This document shows positions 57,705 to 64,000 of a stretch of DNA of 64,000 bases, in pieces. Below the pieces are notes generated by a model that was given only the letters and a program-made list of their open reading frames with translations, ran no database searches and was not told the DNA's origin. Source of the stretch: Streptomyces sp. BV286 (GTDB lineage: Bacteria > Actinomycetota > Actinomycetes > Streptomycetales > Streptomycetaceae); assembly GCF_019090165.1 (NCBI RefSeq), contig NZ_JAHRIB010000152.1, positions 1 through 64,000 on the forward strand, read 5' to 3'. Within the stretch, counting starts at the first letter, position 1. Each line of letters starts with the position of its first letter. Made by a program: the position numbers and the translations under genes.

Positions 57705-58640
57705 CTACGCCCACCCGACGGCGTACGCCCGTTGCGGGTTCGCCGTCAGCATGCGCTCCACCAGCCCTTCTCCCAGGGTGAGTTCGAGTCTCGGTCGGAT
57801 GCGCCGCAGCAAGTACGGCATCCCCGGCCCGCCGTTCACCGAGCGGGCCCCCGCCGTGGTCGTGTCACCGCCGAGCAGCAGCCGGTCCCCGTACCCGGCG
57901 TCGGCGAGCTCCCGCACCGCGTCGGGCATGCGCCAGTCCGTGGCGTGGTTCGCGTGTGACGGCCCGTCAAAGGCCAGATACGCGCCGGACTCCGCGGCCT
58001 GCCGGTGGGTCACCGGATCGGGGCAGCGGTTGAGATGGCCGAGGATCACACTCTCCGGCGCCACGCCCAACTCCCCGCACAGCAGGTCGAGTACATCGAG
58101 CGCGCCCGTGCCCAGCTCCAGGTGAACGGCCACGGGCGCCCCTGTGGCGTGATGCGCCTCGGCCGCCGCGGTCATCGTCCAGCGGGCGTGCGCGTCGAGT
58201 GCGTGGAAGCCGCCCGCGACCTTGACGAACCCCGCCCGCACCCCTGAGGTGGCAAGGCCCTCGGTCAGTTCGGAGACGAAGACGTCCGCGAGCCTGCCCC
58301 GCAGCCGATCGAGGAACTCGGGTGTGTAGTGGGCGGCTTGATGCAGTCCGGTGGCGGCCACGACGTGGACACCGGCGGCGCGGGCGAGCAGCGGCAGATC
58401 GGCGGCCCGCCGCCCCAGGCCGTACGGGGTCCACTGCGCCACGCTGCCGCCGCCTGCCGCGCGGAACGCGGTCAGTTCGGCCGTCGCGGCTGCCGCGTCC
58501 CGCAACTCCTGACCCGGAAGCCTGGGGCTGCTGAGGAAGAGGTGGTCATGCGCGTCGCAGACCCCCAGCGCCGCCGGGGGCACGTCCCCAAGGACCGTAC
58601 GGACTGTACGGGCGGCACCGAGCAAGGGCTCTCGGTTCAC
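57705..58640 (-). CDS. Phosphotriesterase-family amidohydrolase
   Basis: A 311-residue TIM-barrel metal hydrolase. Metal ligands: CDAHDHLFLS (His31, His33), the probable carbamylated Lys in RAGFVKVAGG, His in PVAVHLELGTG and VILGHLNRC, and Asp in LLGGDTTTAG. Family members hydrolyse lactones, organophosphates or phospho-sugars; lactonase or resistance-like functions are common. GTG 58640 overlaps the DUF4865 stop (GTGA). Third gene of the TetR-led operon. Substrate unknown. Confidence 0.88.
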   Translation of the reverse strand: MNREPLLGAARTVRTVLGDVPPAALGVCDAHDHLFLSSPRLPGQELRDAAAATAELTAFRAAGGGSVAQWTPYGLGRRAADLPLLARAAGVHVVAATGLHQAAHYTPEFLDRLRGRLADVFVSELTEGLATSGVRAGFVKVAGGFHALDAHARWTMTAAAEAHHATGAPVAVHLELGTGALDVLDLLCGELGVAPESVILGHLNRCPDPVTHRQAAESGAYLAFDGPSHANHATDWRMPDAVRELADAGYGDRLLLGGDTTTAGARSVNGGPGMPYLLRRIRPRLELTLGEGLVERMLTANPQRAYAVGWA

Positions 58641-59221
58641 CAGTGCCGTCCTCGCCGCAGCCGGTCACGTCCCGGCGCCGACAGATGCAGCACCCGGTAC
58701 GTCTCTCCGGTCACCTCGGGCCGGTCATGGGCCCAGAGGGAGAAGTGCACGACCTCCCAGTGCCGCGGATCGACGGCGGCTGCGGCGCCCACGACCCCGT
58801 CCAGGGCGGCCAGCCGCTGTGTCTCCCGGAGGGCCTCCCGCGCCGCTTCGGCGAGCGGCACCCCCTCGGGGATGTTCGCGCGTCGGCGGACGGCGACCTC
58901 GGGCGTGGCATCCGGGGCACCTCCGTCCTCGTACGCCAGTCCCGTCCAGTGCTGCACCACGGGGCGCCCGAAGTCGTTCACGAGCCCTTGGAACCCGGGC
59001 CCCCAGAGGAAGGAGTTCATGCCCTCGGGGGTGTCCCACAGATAGAACGGCGCGTACTGGCCGACGGGCGAGCCGTCCACGCCGCGTTCGCGCAGCAGGT
59101 AGGCCTTGAGGCCGAGCCCGTCCCAGTCGTCGAGCAGGTGCCCGACGCGGGCCACCCGGTCGCGGATGACGCCCGTGTCGTAGTCCGCGGGCAGGGTGAT
59201 CTCGTACTGCATGGCGTGCAT
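58637..59221 (-). CDS. DUF4865 family protein
   Basis: A 194-residue protein matching DUF4865: QYEITLPADYDTGVIRDRVARVG, then YAPFYLWDTPEGMNSFLWGPGFQGLVNDFGRPVVQHW and a Trp/His-rich C terminus (HWEVVHFSLWA). No activity is known; the repeated aromatic residues suggest ligand binding. ATG 59221 is preceded by GGAGG at five bases. Position: second in the TetR-DUF4865-phosphotriesterase operon, starting 18 bases after the TetR stop. Confidence 0.85.
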   Translation of the reverse strand: MHAMQYEITLPADYDTGVIRDRVARVGHLLDDWDGLGLKAYLLRERGVDGSPVGQYAPFYLWDTPEGMNSFLWGPGFQGLVNDFGRPVVQHWTGLAYEDGGAPDATPEVAVRRRANIPEGVPLAEAAREALRETQRLAALDGVVGAAAAVDPRHWEVVHFSLWAHDRPEVTGETYRVLHLSAPGRDRLRRGRHW

Positions 59222-59239
59222 CGGAGCCTCCGGTCGGTT

Positions 59240-59818
59240 CTAGACGTCCTCGCGGGCGGGAGCGCCGGCGGCCAGGAGGGACAGCAGTCCCCGGACCGCC
59301 GTGTCGAACGCGGCGGTCGAGCCGGACGCGCGGGCCAGCACATAGCCGCCCTGGACCGTGGCCACGATCGTCGCGGCGATCTCCTCGCCGTCCAGCGTGA
59401 GCGCGAACTCGCTCTGCTCCTGGCCCTCTTCGACGATGCGGGCCAGCCGCTCGCGCAGCCAGTCCAGTGTCTCGTCGACGGGCGCGCGCAGCTCGTCGCT
59501 CGTGACGACGTCCGGGTCCATGGTCAGCCGCCCGACAGGGCAGCCGCGCAGCACGTCGCGCTCGCGTCGCAGATAGGCCTCGACGCGCTGGTAGGGGGAA
59601 CCGGGCCCGCCGAGCACGCACTCGGCGGTGGCGCGCATCTCCTCCGCCGTGCGCCGGATCGCGGCGAGCGCCAGACCGTGCTTGCCGGTGAAGTGGTGGT
59701 ACATGCTGCCCTGGCCGGCGTCCGCCCGTTGCAGGATCGCCTTGGGGCTCGTGCCCACGTACCCGCGCTCCCACAGCAGTTCGCGGGTGGCTTCGATCAG
59801 TCGCTCCGGAGTGCTCAC
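59240..59818 (-). CDS. TetR family transcriptional regulator
   Basis: A 192-residue TetR protein. HTH in TPERLIEATRELLWERGYVGTSPKAILQRADAGQGSMYHHFTGKHGLA (residues 3-50). The ligand domain is all-helical. I take GTG 59818, because TAGTAT on the minus strand 10-15 bases upstream makes a leaderless -10 box and the operator palindrome sits at 59827-59846, inside that promoter; ATG 59833 would lie within the operator. Autoregulation of the three-gene operon is likely. Confidence 0.88.
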   Translation of the reverse strand: MSTPERLIEATRELLWERGYVGTSPKAILQRADAGQGSMYHHFTGKHGLALAAIRRTAEEMRATAECVLGGPGSPYQRVEAYLRRERDVLRGCPVGRLTMDPDVVTSDELRAPVDETLDWLRERLARIVEEGQEQSEFALTLDGEEIAATIVATVQGGYVLARASGSTAAFDTAVRGLLSLLAAGAPAREDV

Positions 59819-59826
59819 CAGACCAC

Positions 59827-59846
59827 TGTACATACTAGTAGTTACA
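59827..59846. promoter_or_regulatory. TetR operator over the operon promoter
   Basis: TGTACATACTAGTAGTTACA is a palindrome with 16 of 20 positions symmetric (arms TGTA...TACA around TACTAGTA). It overlaps the -10 box of the TetR promoter and lies nine bases before the GTG start, the usual arrangement for autorepression. Confidence 0.7.
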
Positions 59847-60034
59847 GGATCGAGCAGCGGATCGACGAGCAAGTCGGGGAGCAAGTCGAGGAGGAGGCCG
59901 AGGAGCAGCTGGAATGCCCGTTCCTACTCCCGCGGAGGTACGCGTACTGCCGCTGGCCGTACGACGACCCGGGCCCCCTCACGGCGCGAGTCTCGAAGCA
60001 TCACCGGAACTGCCGACCGAGGAGATGACTTCAG

Positions 60035-60352
60035 ATGCAGACCCTGGCGCACTGGGACGGCGGGCCCGGCCCGTGGATACTCCTTTTCCCGCTGATCTGG
60101 GCAGCCGTCCTGATCGGTGTCGTGAGCGTGCTGCGCCGCACCGGGTGGAGCGGCCGCCGCGGTCAGTGGCGCGGCACGGACCGGCCCCGCCCGTCCGGCG
60201 ACTCGCCGATCGCGGTGCTCGGCCGGCGCTTCGCCTCCGGCGAGATCGACGAGGACGAGTACTGGCGCCGCCTCTCCGTCCTGGACGAGCAGTTCGGGCG
60301 TACGGACCTGGACGAGCGGTTCGGGCGTGTCGGCAAGGGCGGTGCGGCGTGA
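60035..60352 (+). CDS. SHOCT domain small membrane protein
   Basis: A 105-residue protein with one N-terminal transmembrane helix (about 10-33) and a C-terminal SHOCT motif (IAVLGRRFASGEIDEDEYWRRLSVLDE). SHOCT segments mediate oligomer or partner contacts in bacteria. Its stop overlaps the ABC ATPase start (GTGA), so it belongs to the ABC operon and may be an accessory of the exporter. The ribosome site is weak (GAGGAGATGACTTCAG). Confidence 0.85.
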   Translation: MQTLAHWDGGPGPWILLFPLIWAAVLIGVVSVLRRTGWSGRRGQWRGTDRPRPSGDSPIAVLGRRFASGEIDEDEYWRRLSVLDEQFGRTDLDERFGRVGKGGAA

Positions 60353-61122
60353 ACACGACGACCGCCACGAAGGCGACGCGGACCGCCGCACGCGTCGCCG
60401 ACGCCGTGAAGGTGTACGGCGTCGGGGACACCGCGGTGCGGGCCCTGGACGGGGTGAGCGTCACCTTTCCGGCCGGACGCTTCACCGCGATCATGGGGCC
60501 CTCGGGCTCCGGCAAGTCCACCCTGATGCACTGCGCGGCAGGTCTGGACACCCTGACCTCGGGCGCTGCCTTCATCGGTGACACCGAGCTGGGCACGCTC
60601 GACGACCGGCGCCTGACGCTGCTGCGACGCGACCGCGTCGGATTCGTCTTCCAGGCCTACAACCTGGTGCCGACCCTGACCGTCGCGGAGAACATCACGC
60701 TGCCCATGGACCTCGCCGGCCGCAGGGACGCCTCGTCCGACGAGTGGGTCGACGCCCTCGTGGAGGTCGTCGGTCTGGGTGACCGGCTCCGTCACCGGCC
60801 CGCGGAACTCTCCGGTGGCCAGCAGCAACGCGTCGCCGTGGCAAGGGCGTTCGCCGGACAGCCCGATGTCGTCTTCGCCGACGAACCGACCGGCAACCTC
60901 GACTCCCGCTCCGGCGAGGAGGTCCTGAACCTCCTCGGCCGGGCCGTGCGCCGGATGGACCGCACGGTCGTCATGGTCACCCACGATCCGGTCGCCGCCG
61001 CACATGCCGACGAGGTCGTCTTCCTCGCCGACGGCCGCCTCGTGGACCGGATGGAAGCCCCGACGGCGGACAGGGTCCTGGACCGCATGAAGGCCTTCGA
61101 CGGCAAGGGGGATCCGTCGTGA
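60349..61122 (+). CDS. ABC transporter ATP-binding protein (MacB/LolD type)
   Basis: A 257-residue ATPase. Walker A in IMGPSGSGKSTLMHC, Q loop in VGFVFQAYNLVP, signature motif LSGGQQQRVAVARAF, Walker B VVFADEPTGNLD and H loop VTHDP. The order and the QAYNLVPTLTVAENITLP segment place it in the MacB/FtsE/LolD group, which drives mechanotransmission with FtsX-like permeases and exports antibiotics or lipoproteins. Starts by GTGA overlap with the SHOCT gene and overlaps the permease start (GTGA). Confidence 0.96.
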   Translation: MNTTTATKATRTAARVADAVKVYGVGDTAVRALDGVSVTFPAGRFTAIMGPSGSGKSTLMHCAAGLDTLTSGAAFIGDTELGTLDDRRLTLLRRDRVGFVFQAYNLVPTLTVAENITLPMDLAGRRDASSDEWVDALVEVVGLGDRLRHRPAELSGGQQQRVAVARAFAGQPDVVFADEPTGNLDSRSGEEVLNLLGRAVRRMDRTVVMVTHDPVAAAHADEVVFLADGRLVDRMEAPTADRVLDRMKAFDGKGDPS

Positions 61123-63680
61123 ACGCGTCGGTGCGGATCAGTGTCTCCTCCCTGCGCGCCCACAAGCGGCGCTTCGCCGGTACGTTCCTGGCGGTACTGC
61201 TCGGCGTGGCCTTTCTGGCGGGCACGCTCGTCATGGGCGACACCCTGCGGGCCGGTTTCGACACGATGTTCGGCAATGCCGCGAGCGGCACCGACGCCGT
61301 CGTCCGCAGCGCCGACACCATCACCACGCCGGGCGAGAGCCAGGGCGTACGGCAGCCCGTCGACACAGACCTCCTGGCAACCGTCCGGAGGACACCGGGT
61401 GTCGCGGCCGCCGCCCCCGACATCCAGGGCGCGGGCCAGCTCGTCGGTGCGAACGGCGAGCCGGTCGGCGGCCAGGGCCCGCCCACCCTCGCGGGCAACT
61501 GGATCGACGACCCCGAACTCAACGCGTACCGCCTGGCCGAGGGCCGCGCCCCCGCGAAGTCCGGCGAGGTCGTCGTCAACCGGGGCGCGGCCGAGAAGGG
61601 CGGCCTCGGCATCGGCGACACCACGACCCTCAGGACGCCCGACCCCGTCAGGGTGACGATCGTCGGCCTCGCCACGTTCGGCGGCGAGGACGGCATGGCG
61701 CAGGTGACCTTCACCGGCATGACGCGCTCCGACGCCGAGAAGTACCTCACCGCGAAGCCCGGCGAGGCGGCGGGCATCCTCGTGCGGGCCGGCCCCGGCA
61801 CCGGTCAGCGGGAACTCGTCGACGCCCTGACTCCCGTACTGCCCAAGGGCGTCGAGGCGATCACCGGTCAGGAGCTGGCCGAGGAGAACACCGACATGAT
61901 CTCCGGGCAGTTCCTGACCCTGTTCACCACCTTCCTCCTGGTGTTCTCGGGCGTGGCGCTGTTGGTCGCGACCTTCTCCATCCACAACACCTTCGCGATC
62001 GTCGTCGCCCAACGGGCGCGTGAGAACGCCCTGTTGCGCGCACTCGGTGCTTCCCGCCGCCAGGTCACCGTGTCCACTCTGGTGGAGGCGGGTGTGGTCG
62101 CCGTGGCCGCGTCCGCCGCCGGACTCGCCGGAGGCATCGGCGTCGCGGCCGGACTGCGGGCGCTGTTCCCGGCCATCGGATTCCCGTTCCCCGAGGGCGA
62201 CTTGGTGATCGGTGGGCTGTCCATGGTGCTGCCGCTCGTGGTCGGCGTCGTGGTCTGCCTCGGCTCCGCCCTGCTGCCGGCGGTCCGCGCCGGACGCACC
62301 GCACCGCTGGCCGCCCTGCGGGAGACCTCCGTCGACCGGTCCGAGGCGTCCCGCACCCGCGCGGCCGTGGGCACCGGGCTCGCGGCACTCGCGGTCGCCG
62401 TCACGCTGACCGGCGTCGTCGCCGGCCCTTCCCTGTGGCTCGCGGGTGGAGGCGCGGTCCTGGCGCTCGCCGCCTTCGTCGTCCTCGGCCCGGTCGCCTC
62501 GACCACCGCCGTACGCGTCCTCGGGAGCCCTCTCGACCGGCTGCGCGGCGTCACCGGAGGCCTGGCAAGGCGCAACGCCCTGCGCAGCCCCGGGCGGACC
62601 GCGGCCACCGCCAGTGCCCTGATGATCGGCGTCGCCGTCGTGTCGCTGTTCACGGTCTTCGGCGCCTCGCTGAAGGCGACCATGGACCGGACGGTGTCAC
62701 GGTCCTTCGCCGGCGATGTCGCCGTGAGTACCCCGTCGTTCGGCGCGGGCGGCAGCGGGCTGAGCCCCGCGCTCGCCGGTGCGATCGCCGAGCGGCCCGA
62801 GGTCGACACGGCGGTCGGGCTCGGCCGTGGAGTGGCCGAAGTCAACGGCAGGGGGCGGGCGTTGACCGTCACCGACCCGGTAGCGCTGGAGCGGACCTTC
62901 GAACTCGGCGACGTCCGGGGCTCGCTGCGGGACCTCGGCGGCGACGGCATCGCCATCACCGGGAAGGAGGCCGGCGAACTGGGCCTCACGACCGGCGACA
63001 CCGTCCGGCTGGCCTTCACCGACGGAAAGAAGGAGACCTTCACCGTCCGCGCGGTCTACGGCCGGTCCGAACTCGCCGGTGACTACGTCATCACCCGCGA
63101 GGCCTGGGCGCCGCACCGCACCCAGGACTCGGACACGCTGGTCGCCGTCATGTTCAAGGACGGAGTGAGCCCGTCGGACGGCAGGGCGGCGGTCGAGAAG
63201 GTCGCGACGGCCTACGGCAGTCCCGAGGTGCAGACCCGTGACGAGTACGCCCGGTCGTCGGCGGGCGCCATCGACATGATGCTCACCCTGGTCTACGCGC
63301 TGCTCGCGCTCGCGGTACTCATCGCGCTGCTCGGCATCGCCAACACGCTCACCCTCGCGGTCCACGAACGCACCCGCGAACTCGGCCTGCTGAGGGCCGT
63401 CGGGCAGACCAGGCCGCAGCTGCGTGCGATGGTCCGCTGGGAGTCGGTGCTGGTCGCCGCGTTCGGCACGGTGGGCGGGCTCGCGCTAGGCGGGTTCCTC
63501 GGCTGGGTGCTCGTCAAGGCGTCCGACGGAGCGTCCGACAGCACGTTCGCCTTCGCGGTGCCGCCCGTCCAGCTCCTCGTGGTCGCGGCGGTGGGTCTCG
63601 CGGCCGGAGCCCTCGCGGGCCTGCGCCCGGCCCGGCGGGCCGCGCGCCTCGACGTCCTGAAGGCCATCGCGGCCGAGTGA
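61119..63680 (+). CDS. FtsX-like ABC transporter permease
   Basis: An 853-residue permease with two FtsX repeats: TM1 at about 20-40 (RRFAGTFLAVLLGVAFLAGTLV), an extracellular domain (45-255), three helices (about 260-385: FLTLFTTFLLVFSGVALLVATFSIHNTFAIVVAQRARENALLRALGASRRQV), then a second unit (about 480-853) ending in LLALAVLIALLGIANTLTLAVHERTRELGLLRAVGQTRPQLR. Typical of actinobacterial MacB-like permeases fused as one chain. It works with the ATPase encoded just upstream as an export or mechanosensory system. Export of antimicrobial peptides or lipids is suggested by family. Confidence 0.95.
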   Translation: MNASVRISVSSLRAHKRRFAGTFLAVLLGVAFLAGTLVMGDTLRAGFDTMFGNAASGTDAVVRSADTITTPGESQGVRQPVDTDLLATVRRTPGVAAAAPDIQGAGQLVGANGEPVGGQGPPTLAGNWIDDPELNAYRLAEGRAPAKSGEVVVNRGAAEKGGLGIGDTTTLRTPDPVRVTIVGLATFGGEDGMAQVTFTGMTRSDAEKYLTAKPGEAAGILVRAGPGTGQRELVDALTPVLPKGVEAITGQELAEENTDMISGQFLTLFTTFLLVFSGVALLVATFSIHNTFAIVVAQRARENALLRALGASRRQVTVSTLVEAGVVAVAASAAGLAGGIGVAAGLRALFPAIGFPFPEGDLVIGGLSMVLPLVVGVVVCLGSALLPAVRAGRTAPLAALRETSVDRSEASRTRAAVGTGLAALAVAVTLTGVVAGPSLWLAGGGAVLALAAFVVLGPVASTTAVRVLGSPLDRLRGVTGGLARRNALRSPGRTAATASALMIGVAVVSLFTVFGASLKATMDRTVSRSFAGDVAVSTPSFGAGGSGLSPALAGAIAERPEVDTAVGLGRGVAEVNGRGRALTVTDPVALERTFELGDVRGSLRDLGGDGIAITGKEAGELGLTTGDTVRLAFTDGKKETFTVRAVYGRSELAGDYVITREAWAPHRTQDSDTLVAVMFKDGVSPSDGRAAVEKVATAYGSPEVQTRDEYARSSAGAIDMMLTLVYALLALAVLIALLGIANTLTLAVHERTRELGLLRAVGQTRPQLRAMVRWESVLVAAFGTVGGLALGGFLGWVLVKASDGASDSTFAFAVPPVQLLVVAAVGLAAGALAGLRPARRAARLDVLKAIAAE

Positions 63681-63749
63681 ACCGGCGCCCGGGACTTCGC
63701 GCCCGGGAAACGGGCCCGCGCCACCGGACGACGGAAGACGTCTTGGTCA

Positions 63750-63783
63750 CCGCCCGGTCAGCCTGCAACGGCCGACCGGGCGG
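63750..63783. terminator. Hairpin at the convergent 3' ends of the ABC operon and the ATPase gene
   Basis: CCGCCCGGTC (63750-63759) pairs with GACCGGGCGG (63774-63783) around a 14-base loop. It overlaps the last codons of the minus-strand gene that ends at 63758. The convergent permease gene stops at 63680. A terminator for either strand is plausible, without a U-tract. Confidence 0.5.
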
Positions 63784-64000
63784 GAGCGTGTCCTGCCTTG
63801 AGCGCGCCGGCGGCGTGCTCAACCTCCGCGAAACTGCGGGCGGGCGATTCGGCGGACGCGGCGTACGGAGGGCAGGCGGGCAGCGCCGTCACGGGGGAGT
63901 GGGCCGGAAGGGTGAACCACACGACCTTCCCCGACTCGCCGTCCGGCCGCACACCCCAGCTCTCGCTCACCGCGGCGACCATGGCGAGTCCCCGTCCACA
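63758..64000 (-). CDS. Anti-sigma-like (RsbW/HATPase_c) ATP-binding protein, 3' part
   Basis: The window cuts this gene: only 80 C-terminal codons are visible. In frame at the window edge the sequence reads CGRGLAMVAAVSESWGV, the typical end of the HATPase_c ATP-binding regulator proteins that abound in Streptomyces (Cys-Gly-Arg-Gly-Leu followed by the Val/Ala strand and Trp-Gly). A tail of about 50 residues follows, without a known domain. Such proteins usually bind anti-anti-sigma partners. The internal ATG at 63982 is not the start. Confidence 0.75.
   Translation of the reverse strand, partial: CGRGLAMVAAVSESWGVRPDGESGKVVWFTLPAHSPVTALPACPPYAASAESPARSFAEVEHAAGALKAGHAPARSAVAG

Noticed and set aside
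1..64000. tRNA, rRNA, insertion sequences or phage genes
   Set aside because: I saw no T-loop/anticodon arm sets, rRNA-like blocks, transposase motifs or integrase motifs. A tRNAscan or IS search would settle this.

Overview
The window is high-GC actinobacterial DNA, almost certainly from a Streptomyces chromosome. Third codon positions are nearly all G or C. GTG and TTG starts and 4-base stop/start overlaps are common, and several promoters sit 6-9 bases before a start codon (leaderless mRNAs). Typical lineage families are present: an F420-dependent oxidoreductase, a mycothiol-type maleylpyruvate isomerase fold protein, an RsbW-like ATPase, DUF6421, DUF6479, DUF6986 and DUF4865. I see no rRNA, tRNA, insertion sequence, prophage or CRISPR array. 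It reads as ordinary chromosome with many small metabolic and regulatory modules.

Layout. 1-5.9 kb: the end of a FUSC membrane protein with a MarR regulator; a LacI regulator divergent from a secreted GH10-CBM2 xylanase that carries a TTA (bldA) codon; a Ppx/GppA phosphatase; and a DUF6479 membrane protein behind a sigma-B type promoter. 5.9-12.9 kb: isochorismatase-like hydrolase, flavin reductase-like protein, F420 oxidoreductase, two VOC proteins, a double alpha/beta-hydrolase controlled by a divergent MerR regulator, an acetyltransferase and a glycerophosphodiesterase. 13-18 kb: the operon DUF6421-SDR-threonine aldolase, then a transglutaminase-like gene with a B3/B4-domain gene. That last pair is read from a leaderless promoter flanked by two identical inverted operators. 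18-25 kb: acyltransferase, DUF4395/thioredoxin pair, flavin reductase with a possible Cys leader peptide, etfB-etfA, a secreted EEP-family hydrolase and a DUF6986 aldolase.

25-36.7 kb: receptor Ser/Thr kinase, LacI regulator divergent from a ROK sugar kinase, a small secreted peptide, a kinase-like/Nudix fusion, an M20 dipeptidase, a geranylgeranyl reductase family flavoprotein and a NarL-type two-component pair. 36.8-43.1 kb: a MarR-controlled MFS exporter, a DinB-like protein, a beta-hydroxyacid dehydrogenase preceded by a 12-copy 7-bp repeat, a second MFS protein, and a Tat-exported beta carbonic anhydrase preceded by three 21-bp tandem repeats. 43.2-49.2 kb: a tripartite tricarboxylate transporter (tctCBA) divergent from a CitA/CitB-type two-component system, a complete uptake-and-sensing module. 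49.3-54.2 kb: MOSC protein, a sugar isomerase/class II aldolase pair, and a phytanoyl-CoA dioxygenase-like gene with a small partner, divergent from an AraC regulator. 54.3-64 kb: RlmG-type methyltransferase, AlkB-like oxygenase, ROK repressor, a TetR-DUF4865-phosphotriesterase operon, a SHOCT-ABC exporter operon, and the 3' end of an anti-sigma-like ATPase.

The least ordinary signals are regulatory. They are the paired 13-bp sites 189 bp apart around the transglutaminase promoter (one inside the gene, forcing rare TAT codons), the 3 x 21-bp array, the 12 x 7-bp repeat, the TTA codon in the xylanase signal peptide, the sigma-B promoter of the DUF6479 gene, and a 19-bp-spacer MerR promoter in front of an Asp-nucleophile double hydrolase.
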